Positions 11,588 to 22,546 of a stretch of 64,000 nt of DNA are shown in pieces; the stretch's first letter is position 1, and each line of letters begins with the position of its first letter. The position numbers and the translations under genes were made by a program. Source of the stretch: Branchipolynoe longqiensis (Eukaryota > Annelida > Polychaeta > Phyllodocida > Polynoidae). Where the stretch lies: contig CM059193.1 in assembly GCA_030323885.1 (NCBI GenBank), positions 53,162,749 to 53,226,748 on the forward strand, read 5' to 3'. The notes beneath the pieces were generated by a model. The model saw only the letters and a program-made list of their open reading frames with translations. It ran no database searches and was not told the origin of the DNA.

Positions 11588-12176
11588 AGCTCCTGTCACA
11601 CCTCCCCAGATTGAGGAAACGGATAGAGTCGGACAAAAATATTCTAGTCCTGTGTGATTCAGATGTGAAATGTATCGATTATGTAACGGATGGTAACAGA
11701 CGGGTAACAGATGGTAATGGATGGGTAACAGACAGTAACAGACGGTAATGGTGGATAACATATCTAACAATCAATAGACAATTCAATATACAAAAAGAAC
11801 TATAACGAACAGCAATGGATGCGTAATGGATATGTAAAGGATGGGAATGTATGGTAATAGTGGTAATGGATGGTAATGGATGGTAATGGACAGGAACGGA
11901 TGGGAACGGACAGGTAATGGAAGAAACCGACGGGAACGGACGGGGAACAGATGGGGAATGGACGGTAATGGATAATAACCACATACGTCAGTCCAGCGCA
12001 ATCCATTACAAGTTTTGTGCATGCTCAAAACTTGTAACGGATCGGGCCGGATATCAAAGGGATATCAATGGATATCAATGGATATGCAATGGACACACAC
12101 CGGACTTTGTCAGATATCAACAGACTTTGTTTGGTTTCTTTTCGTTTCCCCAATCCGGTGATGTGTGGCAGAGTCT
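11588..12176. mobile_element. Family A palindrome-centred MITE, TAACGGAT type
   Basis: The ends form 34-bp imperfect TIRs: left AGCTCCTGTCACACCTCCCC, right the inverse of AGACTCTGCCACACATCACC, both continuing into GATTG(A/G)GGAAACG. Flanks are TAA-like on both sides (11586-11588, 12178-12180). The inside is written in GGTAACAGAC, GGTAATGGAT and GGATATCAATGG repeats. At 12006-12037 there is a perfect 12-bp-arm dyad (TTACAAGTTTTG ... CAAAACTTGTAA), the shared family A centre. It encodes no protein. Confidence 0.8.
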
Positions 12177-12203
12177 CTAAATTCCCTTGTATTCAGCAAC
12201 GCA

Positions 12204-14205
12204 CGTTTACTTAATAAGTGCCCCCCATATGTAAGTTGGATATGGAGGAGCACATCCAGGGTTTACTTAATAAGTGCCCCCGTATGTAAGTTGGATATGG
12301 AGGAGCACATCCAGGGTTTACTTAATAAGTGCCCCCGTATGTAAGTTGGATATGGAGGAGCACATCCAGGGTTTACTTACTAAGTGCCCCCCTATGTAAG
12401 TTGGATATGGAGGAGCACATCCAGGGTTTACTTAATAAGTGCCCCCATATGTAAGTTGGATATGGAGGAGCACATCCAGGGTTTACTTAATAAGTGCCCC
12501 CGTATGTAAGTTGGATATGGAGGAGCACATCCAGGGTTTACTTAATAAGTGCCCCCGTATGTAAGTTGGATATGGAGGAGCACATCCAGGGTTTACTTAA
12601 TAAGTGCCCCCCGTATGTAAGTTGGATATGGAGGAGAGCACATCCAGGGTTTACTTAATAAGTGCCCCCGTATGTAAGTTGGATATGGAGGAGCACATCC
12701 AGGGTTTACTTAATAAGTGCCCCCGTATGTAAGTTGGATATGGAGGAGCACATCCAGGGTTTACTTAATAAGTGCCCCCGTATGTAAGTTGGATATGGAG
12801 GAGCACATCCAGGGTTTACTTAATAAGTGCCCCCTGTATGTAAGTTGGATATGGAGGAGCACATCCAGGGTTTACTTAATAAGTGCCCCCCTATGTAAGT
12901 TGGATATGGAGGAGCACATCCAGGGTTTACTTAATAAGTGCCCCCGTATGTAAGTTGGATATGGAGGAGCACATCCAGGGTTTACTTAATAAGTGCCCCC
13001 GTATGTAAGTTGGATATGGAGGAGCACATCCAGGGTTTACTTAATAAGTGCCCCCGTATGTAAGTTGGATATGGAGGAGCACATCCAGGGTTTACTTAAT
13101 AAGTGCCCCCGTATGTAAGTTGGATATGGAGGAGCACATCCAGGGTTTACTTACTAAGTGCCCCCCGTATGTAAGTTGGATATGGAGGAGCACATCCAGG
13201 GTTTACTTACTAAGTGCCCCCCTATGTAAGTTGGATATGGAGGAGCACATCCAGGGTTTACTTAATAAGTGCCCCCGTATGTAAGTTGGATATGGAGGAG
13301 CACATCCAGGGTTTACTTACTAAGTGCCCCCTGTATGTAAGTTGGATATGGAGGAGCACATCCAGGGTTTACTTAATAAGTGCCCCCGTATGTAAGTTGG
13401 ATATGGAGGAGCACATCCAGGGTTTACTTAATAAGTGCCCCCCATATGTAAGTTGGATATGGAGGAGCACATCCAGGGTTTACTTAATAAGTGCCCCCGT
13501 ATGTAAGTTGGATATGGAGGAGCACATCCAGGGTTTACTTAATAAGTGCCCCCGTATGTAAGTTGGATATGGAGGAGCACATCCAGGGTTTACTTAATAA
13601 GTGCCCCCGTATGTAAGTTGGATATGGAGGAGCACATCCAGGGTTTACTTAATAAGTGCCCCCGTATGTAAGTTGGATATGGAGGAGCACATCCAGGGTT
13701 TACTTAATAAGTGCCCCCTGTATGTAAGTTGGATATGGAGGAGCACATCCAGGGTTTACTTAATAAGTGCCCCCGTATGTAAGTTGGATATGGAGGAGCA
13801 CATCCAGGGTTTACCTAATAAGTGCCCCCCATATGTAAGTTGGATATGGAGGAGCACATCCAGGGTTTACTTAATAAGTGCCCCCGTATGTAAGTTGGAT
13901 ATGGAGGAGCACATCCAGGGTTTACTTAATAAGTGCCCCCGTATGTAAGTTGGATATGGAGGAGCACATCCAGGGTTTACTTAATAAGTGCCCCCGTATG
14001 TAAGTTGGATATGGAGGAGCACATCCACGGTTTACTTAATAAGTGCCCCCTGTATGTAAGTTGGATATGGAGGAGCACATCCAGGGTTTACTTAATAAGT
14101 GCCCCCATATCTAAGTTGGATATGGAGGAGCACATCCAGGGTTTACTTAAAAAGTGCCCCCGTATGTAAGTTGGATATGGAGGAGCACATCCAGGGTTTA
14201 CTTAA
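12204..14205 (+). repeat. 55-bp satellite array, about 36 copies
   Basis: The unit runs GTTTACTTAATAAGTGCCCC, CGTATGTAAGTTGGATATGG, AGGAGCACATCCAGG. Copies are almost identical; variants are mainly in the C run (5-6 C, sometimes CT) and TTAATAA versus TTACTAA. Because 55 is not a multiple of 3 the frame rotates, giving short open frames that repeat with a 165-bp period; these are not genes. The right edge passes into TTAAAGTTGCATGGTCCGAT. Low divergence means recent amplification or homogenisation. Confidence 0.97.
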
Positions 14206-14282
14206 AGTTGCATGGTCCGATGAAATATAATTTTGTCAAAATTAAAACAACTCCTTACATTTGATCCTATATATCCAACTTA

Positions 14283-14951
14283 TGGGGCTGTCACACTACG
14301 ACGTAACGACGTCAACGTAGGGAGAACGTGAAGAACGTTGAACTTCTCGGCATAGTATGCAAATTTGGGCAGAAGTTGAACGTGGATGCAGCGTAGTGGA
14401 CGAGAGAGTAACGTCAGTAAAGTGTAGTGATACCGTCGTTCGATGAGAGAGGTGAACGTAATGACGCTGACGGAACGCTATGAACGTTATTCCATCGTCA
14501 GAAGAACGTTACGTGACATTAGCTACGTCATGAGACGTTGAACGTACGTTGAATGCACGTTCTCCTGACGTTCTCCTGACGTTGTCCTGACGTTCCCATT
14601 ACGCCCCGTGGGCATTTGCACTTGGTTTAATGGGGGTCAACGTAGTGGAACGTAGTTGAACGTAGTGAGGAGCGTTGGAATAACGTCCGTTTAACGTCAT
14701 TGACGTTCGCTGAACGTGAACAGAACGTACGGCGAACGTAAACCCTTACGTTCGACCTACGTCGAAACTTTTGAACATGTCCAAAACCTCGACGTATCTC
14801 GACGTAACACGACGTAATGTGACGTAGCTTGACGTCACTCTAACGTCATTATGACGTCATCATAACGTAATCCAACGTACATCAACGTAATGACGAAATA
14901 TCACCACGTTAGGCTCACGTTGGCTCATTACGTCGTAGTGTGACAGGGGTA
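14283..14951. mobile_element. Family A palindrome-centred MITE, ACGT type
   Basis: TIRs are TGGGGCTGTCACACTACGAC and the inverse of TACCCCTGTCACACTACGAC. Target duplication TTA is at 14280-14282 and 14952-14954. The interior is dense in AACGT, TGACGT and GACGTT words and holds the family centre near 14765-14789 (AACTTTTGAACATGTCC...). No protein is encoded. It is of the same subtype as the copy at 15765-16508. Confidence 0.9.
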
Positions 14952-15134
14952 TTAGATAGTGGTGTATTAGCTAATGATTTGGGACATCATATACAGAATA
15001 ACCAGTGAATTTATAAGCTCATCCCTTCAGACACTCACTTTGAAACACCCATTATGCAGGGAGGGCATTAACCAACTAGGCCAATCTCGTGACCTCATTA
15101 GCCTCCCCCCAACCAAGTAGGCCTACTGTGCAGG

Positions 15135-15761
15135 GCCATAGAGGGGAAGGGGATATGAGGTGGATGTGTCTGTGTGTGTATGTGTCTGTGTGTTTCTTGA
15201 CCTGACTTTACAGAGACTCAGAGACAGACATACACACATATATACACAGACATACACACACAGACACCCATAGATAGGCACACACAGACAGACATGCACA
15301 GACAGCACACACATACACAGAAACACACAGACATGCACACACCCGACATACACAGACACACATACACCCAACCTGACTTTGCAGAGAGAGAGCCACACAC
15401 ACACATACAGACACACACAGACAGACATACACACAGACAGACATAGACACACAGACATACACACATAGATATACACATAAACACATGGACACACACATAC
15501 AGCCACACACATACACACAGACATACACACATACATATACACACATACACACACATATATACACACATACACACACAGACATTAGCACACATACATATAC
15601 ACACATACAGACACACATAGATAGACACACACAGACAGACATGCATAGACAGCACACACAGACACAGAAACACACAGACATGTACAAACCCAACATACAG
15701 AGACACACATACACCCGAGCTGACTTTGCAGAGAGAGAGACACACACCCAGACAGAGACAC
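15135..15761. repeat. AC/AG-rich microsatellite with embedded anchor units
   Basis: CACACATACAGACA repeats are broken by recurring non-simple blocks such as CTGACTTTGCAGAGAGAG (near 15191, 15368 and 15718) and GACATGCA(C/T)AGACAGCAC. The blocks show it is a higher-order array and not plain (AC)n. Cys/Val-rich open frames on the minus strand are artefacts. Confidence 0.85.
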
Positions 15762-15764
15762 TTA

Positions 15765-16508
15765 TGGCCCTGTCACACTACGACGTGACTACGTCAGCGT
15801 AGGCAGAACGTGAAAATAATTATATTACGTCGACGTTATGGGCGTAATATGCAAATTGTGGACGTGAGCGTAACGTGAAAGTAACGTTGGTGTACGTCGT
15901 GACCTTAGCTGTAACGTGACAACGTTAGGGGGGAGGGGTAATTGGCGATGTGACTGGGCGTTAGTGTGACGTGAGCGTAACGTCGCCGTAACGGGTGCGA
16001 CGTGGACGTAACGTGACCGTAACGCCACCGTAACGTGACCGTAACGTGACCGTAACGTGACCGTAACGTGACCGTAACGTGACCGTAACCGTGACCGTAA
16101 CGTGACCGTAACGTGACCGTAACGTGACCGTAACGTGCAAAACGCTGCCCACACGTTGCTCCCACCCGGGCCGTCGGTCTGACGTGACATAATGTGACTC
16201 TAACGTCATTTACGCTGCTATAACGATCGCGGAACGTCTACCTAGCGTCATTGTCACGTCATCCCGACGTAACAGCTTCACGTCGAGATACGTCAAAAGT
16301 TTTGAACAGGTTCAAAACCTTGACACGCGCCGACATAACACGACGTAACATGACGTAGCTCGACGTCACTCTAACATCATTATGACGTCATCATAACGTA
16401 ACCCAACGTACGGCAACCCAACGTACGGCAACGTAATGACGAAAAATCGTCACGTTAGGCTCACGTTAGGCTCACGTTGGCTCGTTACGTCGTAGTGTGA
16501 CAGGGGTA
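15765..16508. mobile_element. Family A palindrome-centred MITE, ACGT type
   Basis: TIRs TGGCCCTGTCACACTACGAC / TACCCCTGTCACACTACGAC; target TTA at 15762-15764 and 16509-16511. The interior contains at least nine tandem ACCGTAACGTG units (16010-16135) plus TGACGT words. The central dyad is at 16298-16320 (GTTTTGAACAGGTTCAAAAC). It sits inside the AC-rich microsatellite, which resumes on the other side. Confidence 0.92.
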
Positions 16509-16511
16509 TTA

Positions 16512-17384
16512 GACAGCCGCACACAGACAGAAGCAGGCACACACATACATGCACACACATACATACACACATACAGACATACACAGGCAGACACAGACAT
16601 ACAAACCCATACACACATACACACACAAACATTCACACAAACATACACACAGACATGCACACACATATATATACACAGACACAGACAGACACACATATAT
16701 AGACACACATTCAGACAGCACACACAGACACAGAAATACACATACATGCACACACCTGACATACACAGATACACATACACCCGACCTGACTTTGCAGAGA
16801 GAGAGACACACACAGACAGAAACACATAGACAGATGCACACATACAGAGGCAGACACACACATACATACACACAGATATACACACATACAGACACACACA
16901 TACATACACACATACACATTACCACACATACATATTCACACAGACACACACAGACAGACACACACAGACAGACACACATAGATAGACAGACATGCATATA
17001 CAGCACACACAAACACACATACATGCACACATCTGACATACCCAGACACACATACACCCGACCTGACTTTGCAGAGAGAGAGACACACACACAGAGACAC
17101 ATAGACAGACACACACAGAGAGAGGCAGACACACACACATACATACACACATACATACACACATACATACACACACATACACACAGACAGACACACACAT
17201 ACATACACACATGCACAGAAACATACAGACAGAGACAGACACACACAGACACATATACACATACATACCCACACATACACAGAAACAGAAACACACAGAT
17301 AGACACACACAGACAGACACACACACAGATACATACAGACATACATAGACATACAGACACGAGCAGACAACAGACACACATTAT
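16512..17384. repeat. AC/AG-rich microsatellite, continuation of the 15.1-kb array
   Basis: Same composition and the same anchor CTGACTTTGCAGAGAGAG (near 16785 and 17060). It is on the same strand as the array before the MITE, so the MITE split one array. Confidence 0.85.
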
Positions 17385-17941
17385 ATTTGGTTAAAAACCC
17401 TAGTGCCATGGGCCTATGGCACTAATCCATTCCCATAATGTTACCAACCCAAACAGAAATACCTACCTACAGTCCTGTAAGGTTCCAGGTCATCTCACAT
17501 CACGTGGTCACCGCGAGATGACCATCTGGGTCATAGCCACAGGACTTTTGGCAAGCTTGTCGAAATTATTGTTGGTTCTTTCAGCTCATATTACTTCAAA
17601 ACTAATCACCTTTAATCAAAATCACCCCGGACTAATGATTAGTAGCTTGTAACGATCAATTTGATATATTTATCTAAAAAATAAGACAAACATTCAAATG
17701 CCATTGGACCATGCAACTTTAATAAGTGCCTCCCATATAAGTTGGATATGGAGGAGCACGTCCAGGAAACCATGTCGATTTCACCAAATTCATGCTTCCA
17801 TTGGACTATGCAGCCGTAGGATGCTCGCTCCTCAATGGCAGAAATGCGGGTTAGATTTCCGTTTTGTGCATGATGTTTCACTTTGTCTGCAACACAGCCA
17901 TGAGGCCATCATGAAATGTGCCCACAGATAGTAACAGTAAA
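17385..17941. other. Mostly single-copy stretch with one stray 55-bp satellite unit
   Basis: 17401-17424 is a perfect hairpin (TAGTGCCAT, GGGCCT, ATGGCACTA). 17718-17767 is a single diverged 55-bp satellite unit (AATAAGTGCCTCCCATATAA onward), preceded by CCATTGGACCATGCAACTTT. No gene is recognisable. Confidence 0.6.
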
Positions 17942-17943
17942 GG

Positions 17944-18250
17944 TTGCTTGGTTGGTTTTACGCCCTAGCAACATCTAAGGTCATATCAGGACAGGTACTG
18001 ATTGTGACAGTGTGCACTCGTGGCGACTTTAATGTGTTGCCCCACAGGGAGACCAGGCCACCAGCACCATGATCTGATATCCCACTCAGCCACATTATCC
18101 TGACACTGAGCCAACCAGTCCTTGCCCTAACCTAATAATGCCGAGCACCTGGCTAGGATGCAACAAGTACCAATGTTTAAGTTATTGGTTTGACTCGATC
18201 ATGGTTCGAACCAGTGGGTTCGAATCCCATGATCTCATTCGGCCATCCCA
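17944..18250 (-). mobile_element. SINE, tRNA-derived, near full length
   Basis: Reverse complement of the family consensus: tail TTGCTAGGGCGTAAAACCAA at the left; body with ATAATGTGGCTGAGTGGGAT; then GAGTCAAACCAATAAC; and at the right a duplicated B-box-like GGTTCGAA(C/T)C and an A-box remnant GGATGGCCGAATGAG. The B-box region is duplicated (two copies of TTCGAACC within 20 bp). Confidence 0.85.
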
Positions 18251-18620
18251 TTTGGTATAACACTAATAGTCAATCACAATGACAATCACAATGTATACAC
18301 TATTCCTCTGCCTTTATCAACGAACAGATCCTCCACATCACTTCATTTAACACAAGATTCCGGGGGGAATTATTATAATAAAATCGCAATTTATTTGGGG
18401 GAAGGATGGAAGTGACACGGCACAAACTAAGTAAGCCCTCACAAACAACGCATTATTATTTTATTTTGTTTATTCATGTTGGTGTTGCACTACTTATTCA
18501 TAGCTGTATAAAATACTTGGTGTAATTAGACGTGAGAGAGGTGGAACCTGCTGACATGGGTGGCCACTTTGTAGGCTAATAGGGCATGCAGTACACCGGG
18601 GGACGTGTACGTAGGAAGTC
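18251..18620. other. Unassigned non-coding stretch
   Basis: No repeat or coding signal recognised. Confidence 0.35.
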
Positions 18621-18621
18621 T

Positions 18622-19403
18622 AATGCTAAGATTCCTTACACGCGGTATGCGGAATGCAGCATGCGGCATGCGGTATGCGAATGGGAAGATTCCTTCTACG
18701 CGGTATGCGGCATGCGGCATGCGGCACACGACTGGCTATATTTAAAAAATAAAAATAAACAAGTATACTCCATACTGCACTGTATATGGCCTAATATGGC
18801 ATCTATATCTATGTAACTCTTGGTACCTCACATGGAGGTTCTTACCTTTATAATTACCAAATTATAGATAAGTATTCATATTTTTGTGGCTCTGGTAGCA
18901 TTTTTACCAACCAGAACCCCCACCACCACCACTACCATATGTTTCCACTCAGAAGCCTTGTGCGTGACCGTTCCGTAATGCTCAGTCGCCTCTCCTAGTG
19001 TTAAACTAATGGACACATCAGACTCAGGTTTCTATTCACACCCTGGGTGCCGCATACCACATGCCGCACCGATCGCTACAGGGACCGATCGAGTTGTCGC
19101 ATTCGCATTCGCATTCGCATACCGCGTGTAAGGGTTGTAGTCCATTGAGTTCAAGGCGTTTCGATTTTTTTGCCGCATTCGTAATGCTCAGTCGCCTCTC
19201 CTAGTGTTAAACTAATGGACACATCAGACTCAGGTTTCTATTCACACCCTGGGTGCCGCATACCGCATGCCGCACCGATCGCTGCAGGGACCGATCGAGT
19301 TGTCGCATTCGCATTCGCATTCGCATTCGCATTCGCATACCGCGTGTAAGGGTTGTAGTCCATTGAGTTCAAGGCGTTTCGATTTTTTGCCGGAATCCTA
19401 GCT
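18622..19403. mobile_element. Family B MITE, ATGCGG/ATGCGA type, with internal duplication
   Basis: The left end TGCTAAGATTCCTTACACGC mirrors the right end GGAATCCTAGCT. The interior is made of GCATGCGGCATGCGG and CGCATTCGCATTCG words. A ~206-bp block (TCCGTAATGCTCAGTCGCC to CGATTTTTTTGCCGCATTCG) is present twice in tandem (18974-19179 and 19180-19395). Each copy carries the family B centre CCGATCGCTACAGGGACCGA. No protein. Confidence 0.75.
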
Positions 19404-19688
19404 TTACCGTGCATAACATCTGTGGAGGGATCGGTATAGAGAGGTTTGTGTGTATTTGTGGCGGTACTCATTTTGAACTGGGCATTATTAATGACTGCTG
19501 CACTGCGGTGTTTACGGTATCGGACCAGTACTGACCCCCACTGTGCAGCTCCTACCCGACGCACCTACCACAACTCACACTCATGTTCCTGATATGGCCT
19601 AGGGTCTAAGTCACTAGGCATTACCGTAATGTCACCGAATAGTGGCCGTCAAAAGACACCAAGGTTTGCCGTCCGTGTAACTTTGCCG
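19404..19688. other. Unassigned non-coding stretch
   Basis: Nothing recognised between the family B copy and the start of the 75-bp satellite. Confidence 0.35.
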
Positions 19689-19807
19689 CAGTATTATTAC
19701 ACAATGCATATCACAGTAAATAAGTTTGTAACTAAGTGTCGCGTGTGACGAATTGCAGAGTGTGCAGACTATTAAATGATGCATATCACAGTAAATAAGT
19801 GTGTAAG
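19689..19807. repeat. 75-bp satellite, left part
   Basis: About 1.6 units of the satellite described at 20416-21727, cut off by the family B insertion at 19811. Confidence 0.9.
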
Positions 19808-19810
19808 TAA

Positions 19811-20415
19811 AGCTGAGATTCCTTCTACGTGGTATGCGGTATGCGGCATGCGAATGGGAAGATTCCTTCTACGCGGTATGCGGCATGCGGCATGCGGCAC
19901 ATGACTGGCTATATTTAAAAAATATAAATAAACAAGTATACTCCTTACTGCACTGTATATGACCAAATATTGGATTTATATCTATGTACTTTTTCGTAGG
20001 TCACATGGGGGTTCCTACCTTTATTATAACCAAATTATAGATAAGTATTCATATTTCTGTGCATATGGTAGCATTTTTAGCTTTCCCCTAACCGTATGTC
20101 TCCCGGTGCCCAGCTCACCATGTGTTTCCAATTAGCACCCCTCTGTGAGACTGTTCCGTAATGCTCAGTCGCCTCTCCTGGTGTTAAACTAATGGACACA
20201 TCAGACTCAGGTTTCAATTCGCACCCAGCTTGACGCATACCGCATGCCGCACCGATCGCTACAGGGACCGATTGAGTTGTCGCATTCGCATTCGCATTCG
20301 CATACCACATGTAAGGGTTGCAGCCCATTGACTTCAAGGCATTTTGATTATTTGCCGCATTCGCATTCGCATTCGCATACCGCATACCGCATACCGCGTG
20401 TAAGGAATCCTAGCT
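19811..20415. mobile_element. Family B MITE inserted in the 75-bp satellite
   Basis: Inserted between two satellite halves with a clean 3-bp duplication TAA (19808-19810, 20416-20418). Ends are AGCTGAGATTCCTTCTACG and CGTGTAAGGAATCCTAGCT, an inverted repeat. The interior shows GTATGCGGCATGCGAATGGG words, the shared block CAGTCGCCTCTCC...TAATGGACACATCAGACTC, and the centre CCGATCGCTACAGGGACCGA. Length is 605 bp and no protein is encoded. Confidence 0.92.
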
Positions 20416-21727
20416 TAAGTGTTGCGTGTGACGAATTGCAGAGTGTGCAGACTATTACATGATGCATATCACAGTAAATAATTGTGTAACTAAGTGTCGC
20501 GTGTCATGAGTTGCAGAGTGTGCAGACTATTACATGATGCATATCACAGTAAATAAGTTTGTAACTAAGTGTCGTGTGTGACGAATTGCAGAGTGTGCAG
20601 ACTATTACATGACGCATATCACAGTAAATAAGTGTGTACCTAAGTGTCATGTGTGATGAATTGCAGAGTGTGCAGACTATTACATGATGCATATCACAGT
20701 AAATAAGTGTGTAACTAAGTGTCGCATGTGATGAATTGCAGAGTGTGCAGACTATTACATGATGCATATCACAGTAAATAAGTGTGTAACTAAGTGTCGC
20801 GTGTGACGAATTGCAGAGTGTGCAGACTATTACATGATGCATATCACAGTAAATAAGTGTGTAACTAAGTGTCACGTGTGACGAATTGCAGAGTTTGAAG
20901 ACTATTACATGATACATATCACAGTAAATAAGTGTGTAACTAAGTGTCGCATGTGACAAATTGCAGAGTGTGCAGATTATTACATGATACATATCACATT
21001 AAATAATGGTGTGACTAAGTGTCGCATGTGATGAATTGCAGATTGTGTAGAATATTACATTATGCATATCACAGTAAATAATGGTGTAACTAAGTGTCGT
21101 GTGTGATGAATTGCAGAGTGTGCAGATTATTACATTATGCATACCACAGTAAATTATGGTGTAACTAAGTGCTACATGTGATGAATTGCAGTGTGTGCAG
21201 ATTATTACATTATGCATATCACAGTAGATAAGTGTGTAACTAAGTGTAGCATGTGATGAATTGCAGAGTGTGCCGACTATTACATAATGCATCACATTAA
21301 ATAATGGTGTGACTAAGTGTCGCATGTGATGAATTGCAGATTGTGTAGAATATTACATTATGCATATCACAGTAAATAAGTGTGTAAGTAAGTGTTGTGT
21401 GTGATGAATTGCAGAGTGTGCAGACTATTACATGATGCATATCACAGTAAATAATGGTGTAACTAAGTGTCGCGTGTGATGATTTGCAGAGTGTGCAGAC
21501 TATTACATGATGCATATCATAGTAAATAATGGTGTAACTAAGTGTCGCGTGTGATGAATTGCAGAGTGTGCAGATTATTACAGTATGCATATCACAGTAA
21601 ATAAGTGTGCAACTAAGTGTTGCATGTGATGAATTGCAGAGTGTGCAGATTATTACATTATGCATATCACAGTAAATAATGCTGTAACTAAGTGTTGTGT
21701 GTGATGAATTGCAGAGTGTGCAGATTG
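20416..21727. repeat. 75-bp satellite array
   Basis: Unit: TAAGTGTCGCGTGTGATGAA, TTGCAGAGTGTGCAGACTAT, TACATGATGCATATCACAGT, AAATAAGTGTGTAAC. Copies vary by 5-15%, most often AAATAATGGTGTAAC for the last part. Since 75 is a multiple of 3 the reading frame persists, producing open frames with a 25-residue repeat on the minus strand; these are not convincing genes. Confidence 0.95.
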
Positions 21728-21917
21728 GTCGTAATGCTCGCATTGCGTTTGATTCGTGGCAGGGGAGGAGGACCCCCCCCCCTCTCTATCCCTCCCCTGC
21801 CGCGACCTTTGGGTCGCTGACATAACACCCCTCCCCCCTCCCTCGGCCCTTATAACCGGCAGCCCTTGCTGCTCCTAGCCACTCGCCTCCTCTCACCCTC
21901 CTGGCCCGGACATAATT
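21728..21917. other. 190-bp GC-rich insertion in the 75-bp satellite
   Basis: The satellite stops within CAGATTGGTCG and resumes at GATAAATTGCAGAG. The insert has an inverted pair GGCAGGGGAGG / CCTCCCCTGCC around a C run, then CCCTTATAACCGGCAGC and CT-rich sequence. I see no TIRs or target duplication that would place it in a known class. Confidence 0.7.
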
Positions 21918-22546
21918 TTGATAAATTGCAGAGTGTGCAGACTATTACATGATGCATATCACAGTAAATAAGTGTGTAAGTAAGTGTCGCATGTGATGAA
22001 TTGCAGAGTGTGCAGACTATTACATGATGCATATCACAGTAAATAAGTGTGTAAATAAGTGTCACATGTGATGAATTGCAGAGTGTGCAGACTATTACAT
22101 AATGCATATCACAGTAAATAATGGTGTAACTAAGTGTTGTGTGTGATGAATTGCAGAGTGTGCAGACTATTACATGATGCATATCACAGTATATAAGTGT
22201 GTAAGTAAGTGTTGCGTGTGACGAATTGCAGAGTGTGCAGACTATTAGATGATGCATATCACAGTAAATAAGTGTGTAAGTAAGTGTTGCATGTGACGAA
22301 GTGCAGAGTGTGCAGACTATTACATGATGCATATCACAGTATATAAGTGTGTAACTAAGTGTTGCGTGTGATGAATTGCAGAGTGTGCAGACTATTACAT
22401 GATGCATATCACAGTAAATAATGGTGTAACTAAGTGTCACACATGATGAATTCCAGAGTGTGCAGACTATTACATCATGCATATCAAGTAAATAATGGTG
22501 TAACTAAGTGTCGCGTGTGACGAATTGCAGAGTGTGAAGACTATTA
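21918..22546. repeat. 75-bp satellite array, continued
   Basis: Same unit and orientation as at 20416-21727; ends in GACTATTA where a family A MITE is inserted. Confidence 0.95.

Noticed and set aside
12717..14169. Open frames of 78-115 codons with a repeated WIWRSTSRVYLISAP segment
   Set aside because: They follow the 55-bp satellite exactly, recur with a 165-bp period and have no independent coding signal.
15123..17409. Cys/Val-rich and Thr/His-rich frames up to 290 codons
   Set aside because: Translation of AC/TG microsatellite on both strands.
20504..22482. Minus-strand frames with a 25-residue repeat (HHVIVCTLCNSSHATLSYTL)
   Set aside because: The 75-bp satellite keeps frame because 75 is divisible by 3; both long homogeneity and lack of other signals argue against a protein.
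12204..22546. CRISPR-like regular repeats
   Set aside because: Units are directly adjoining with no unique spacers, and the context is eukaryotic.
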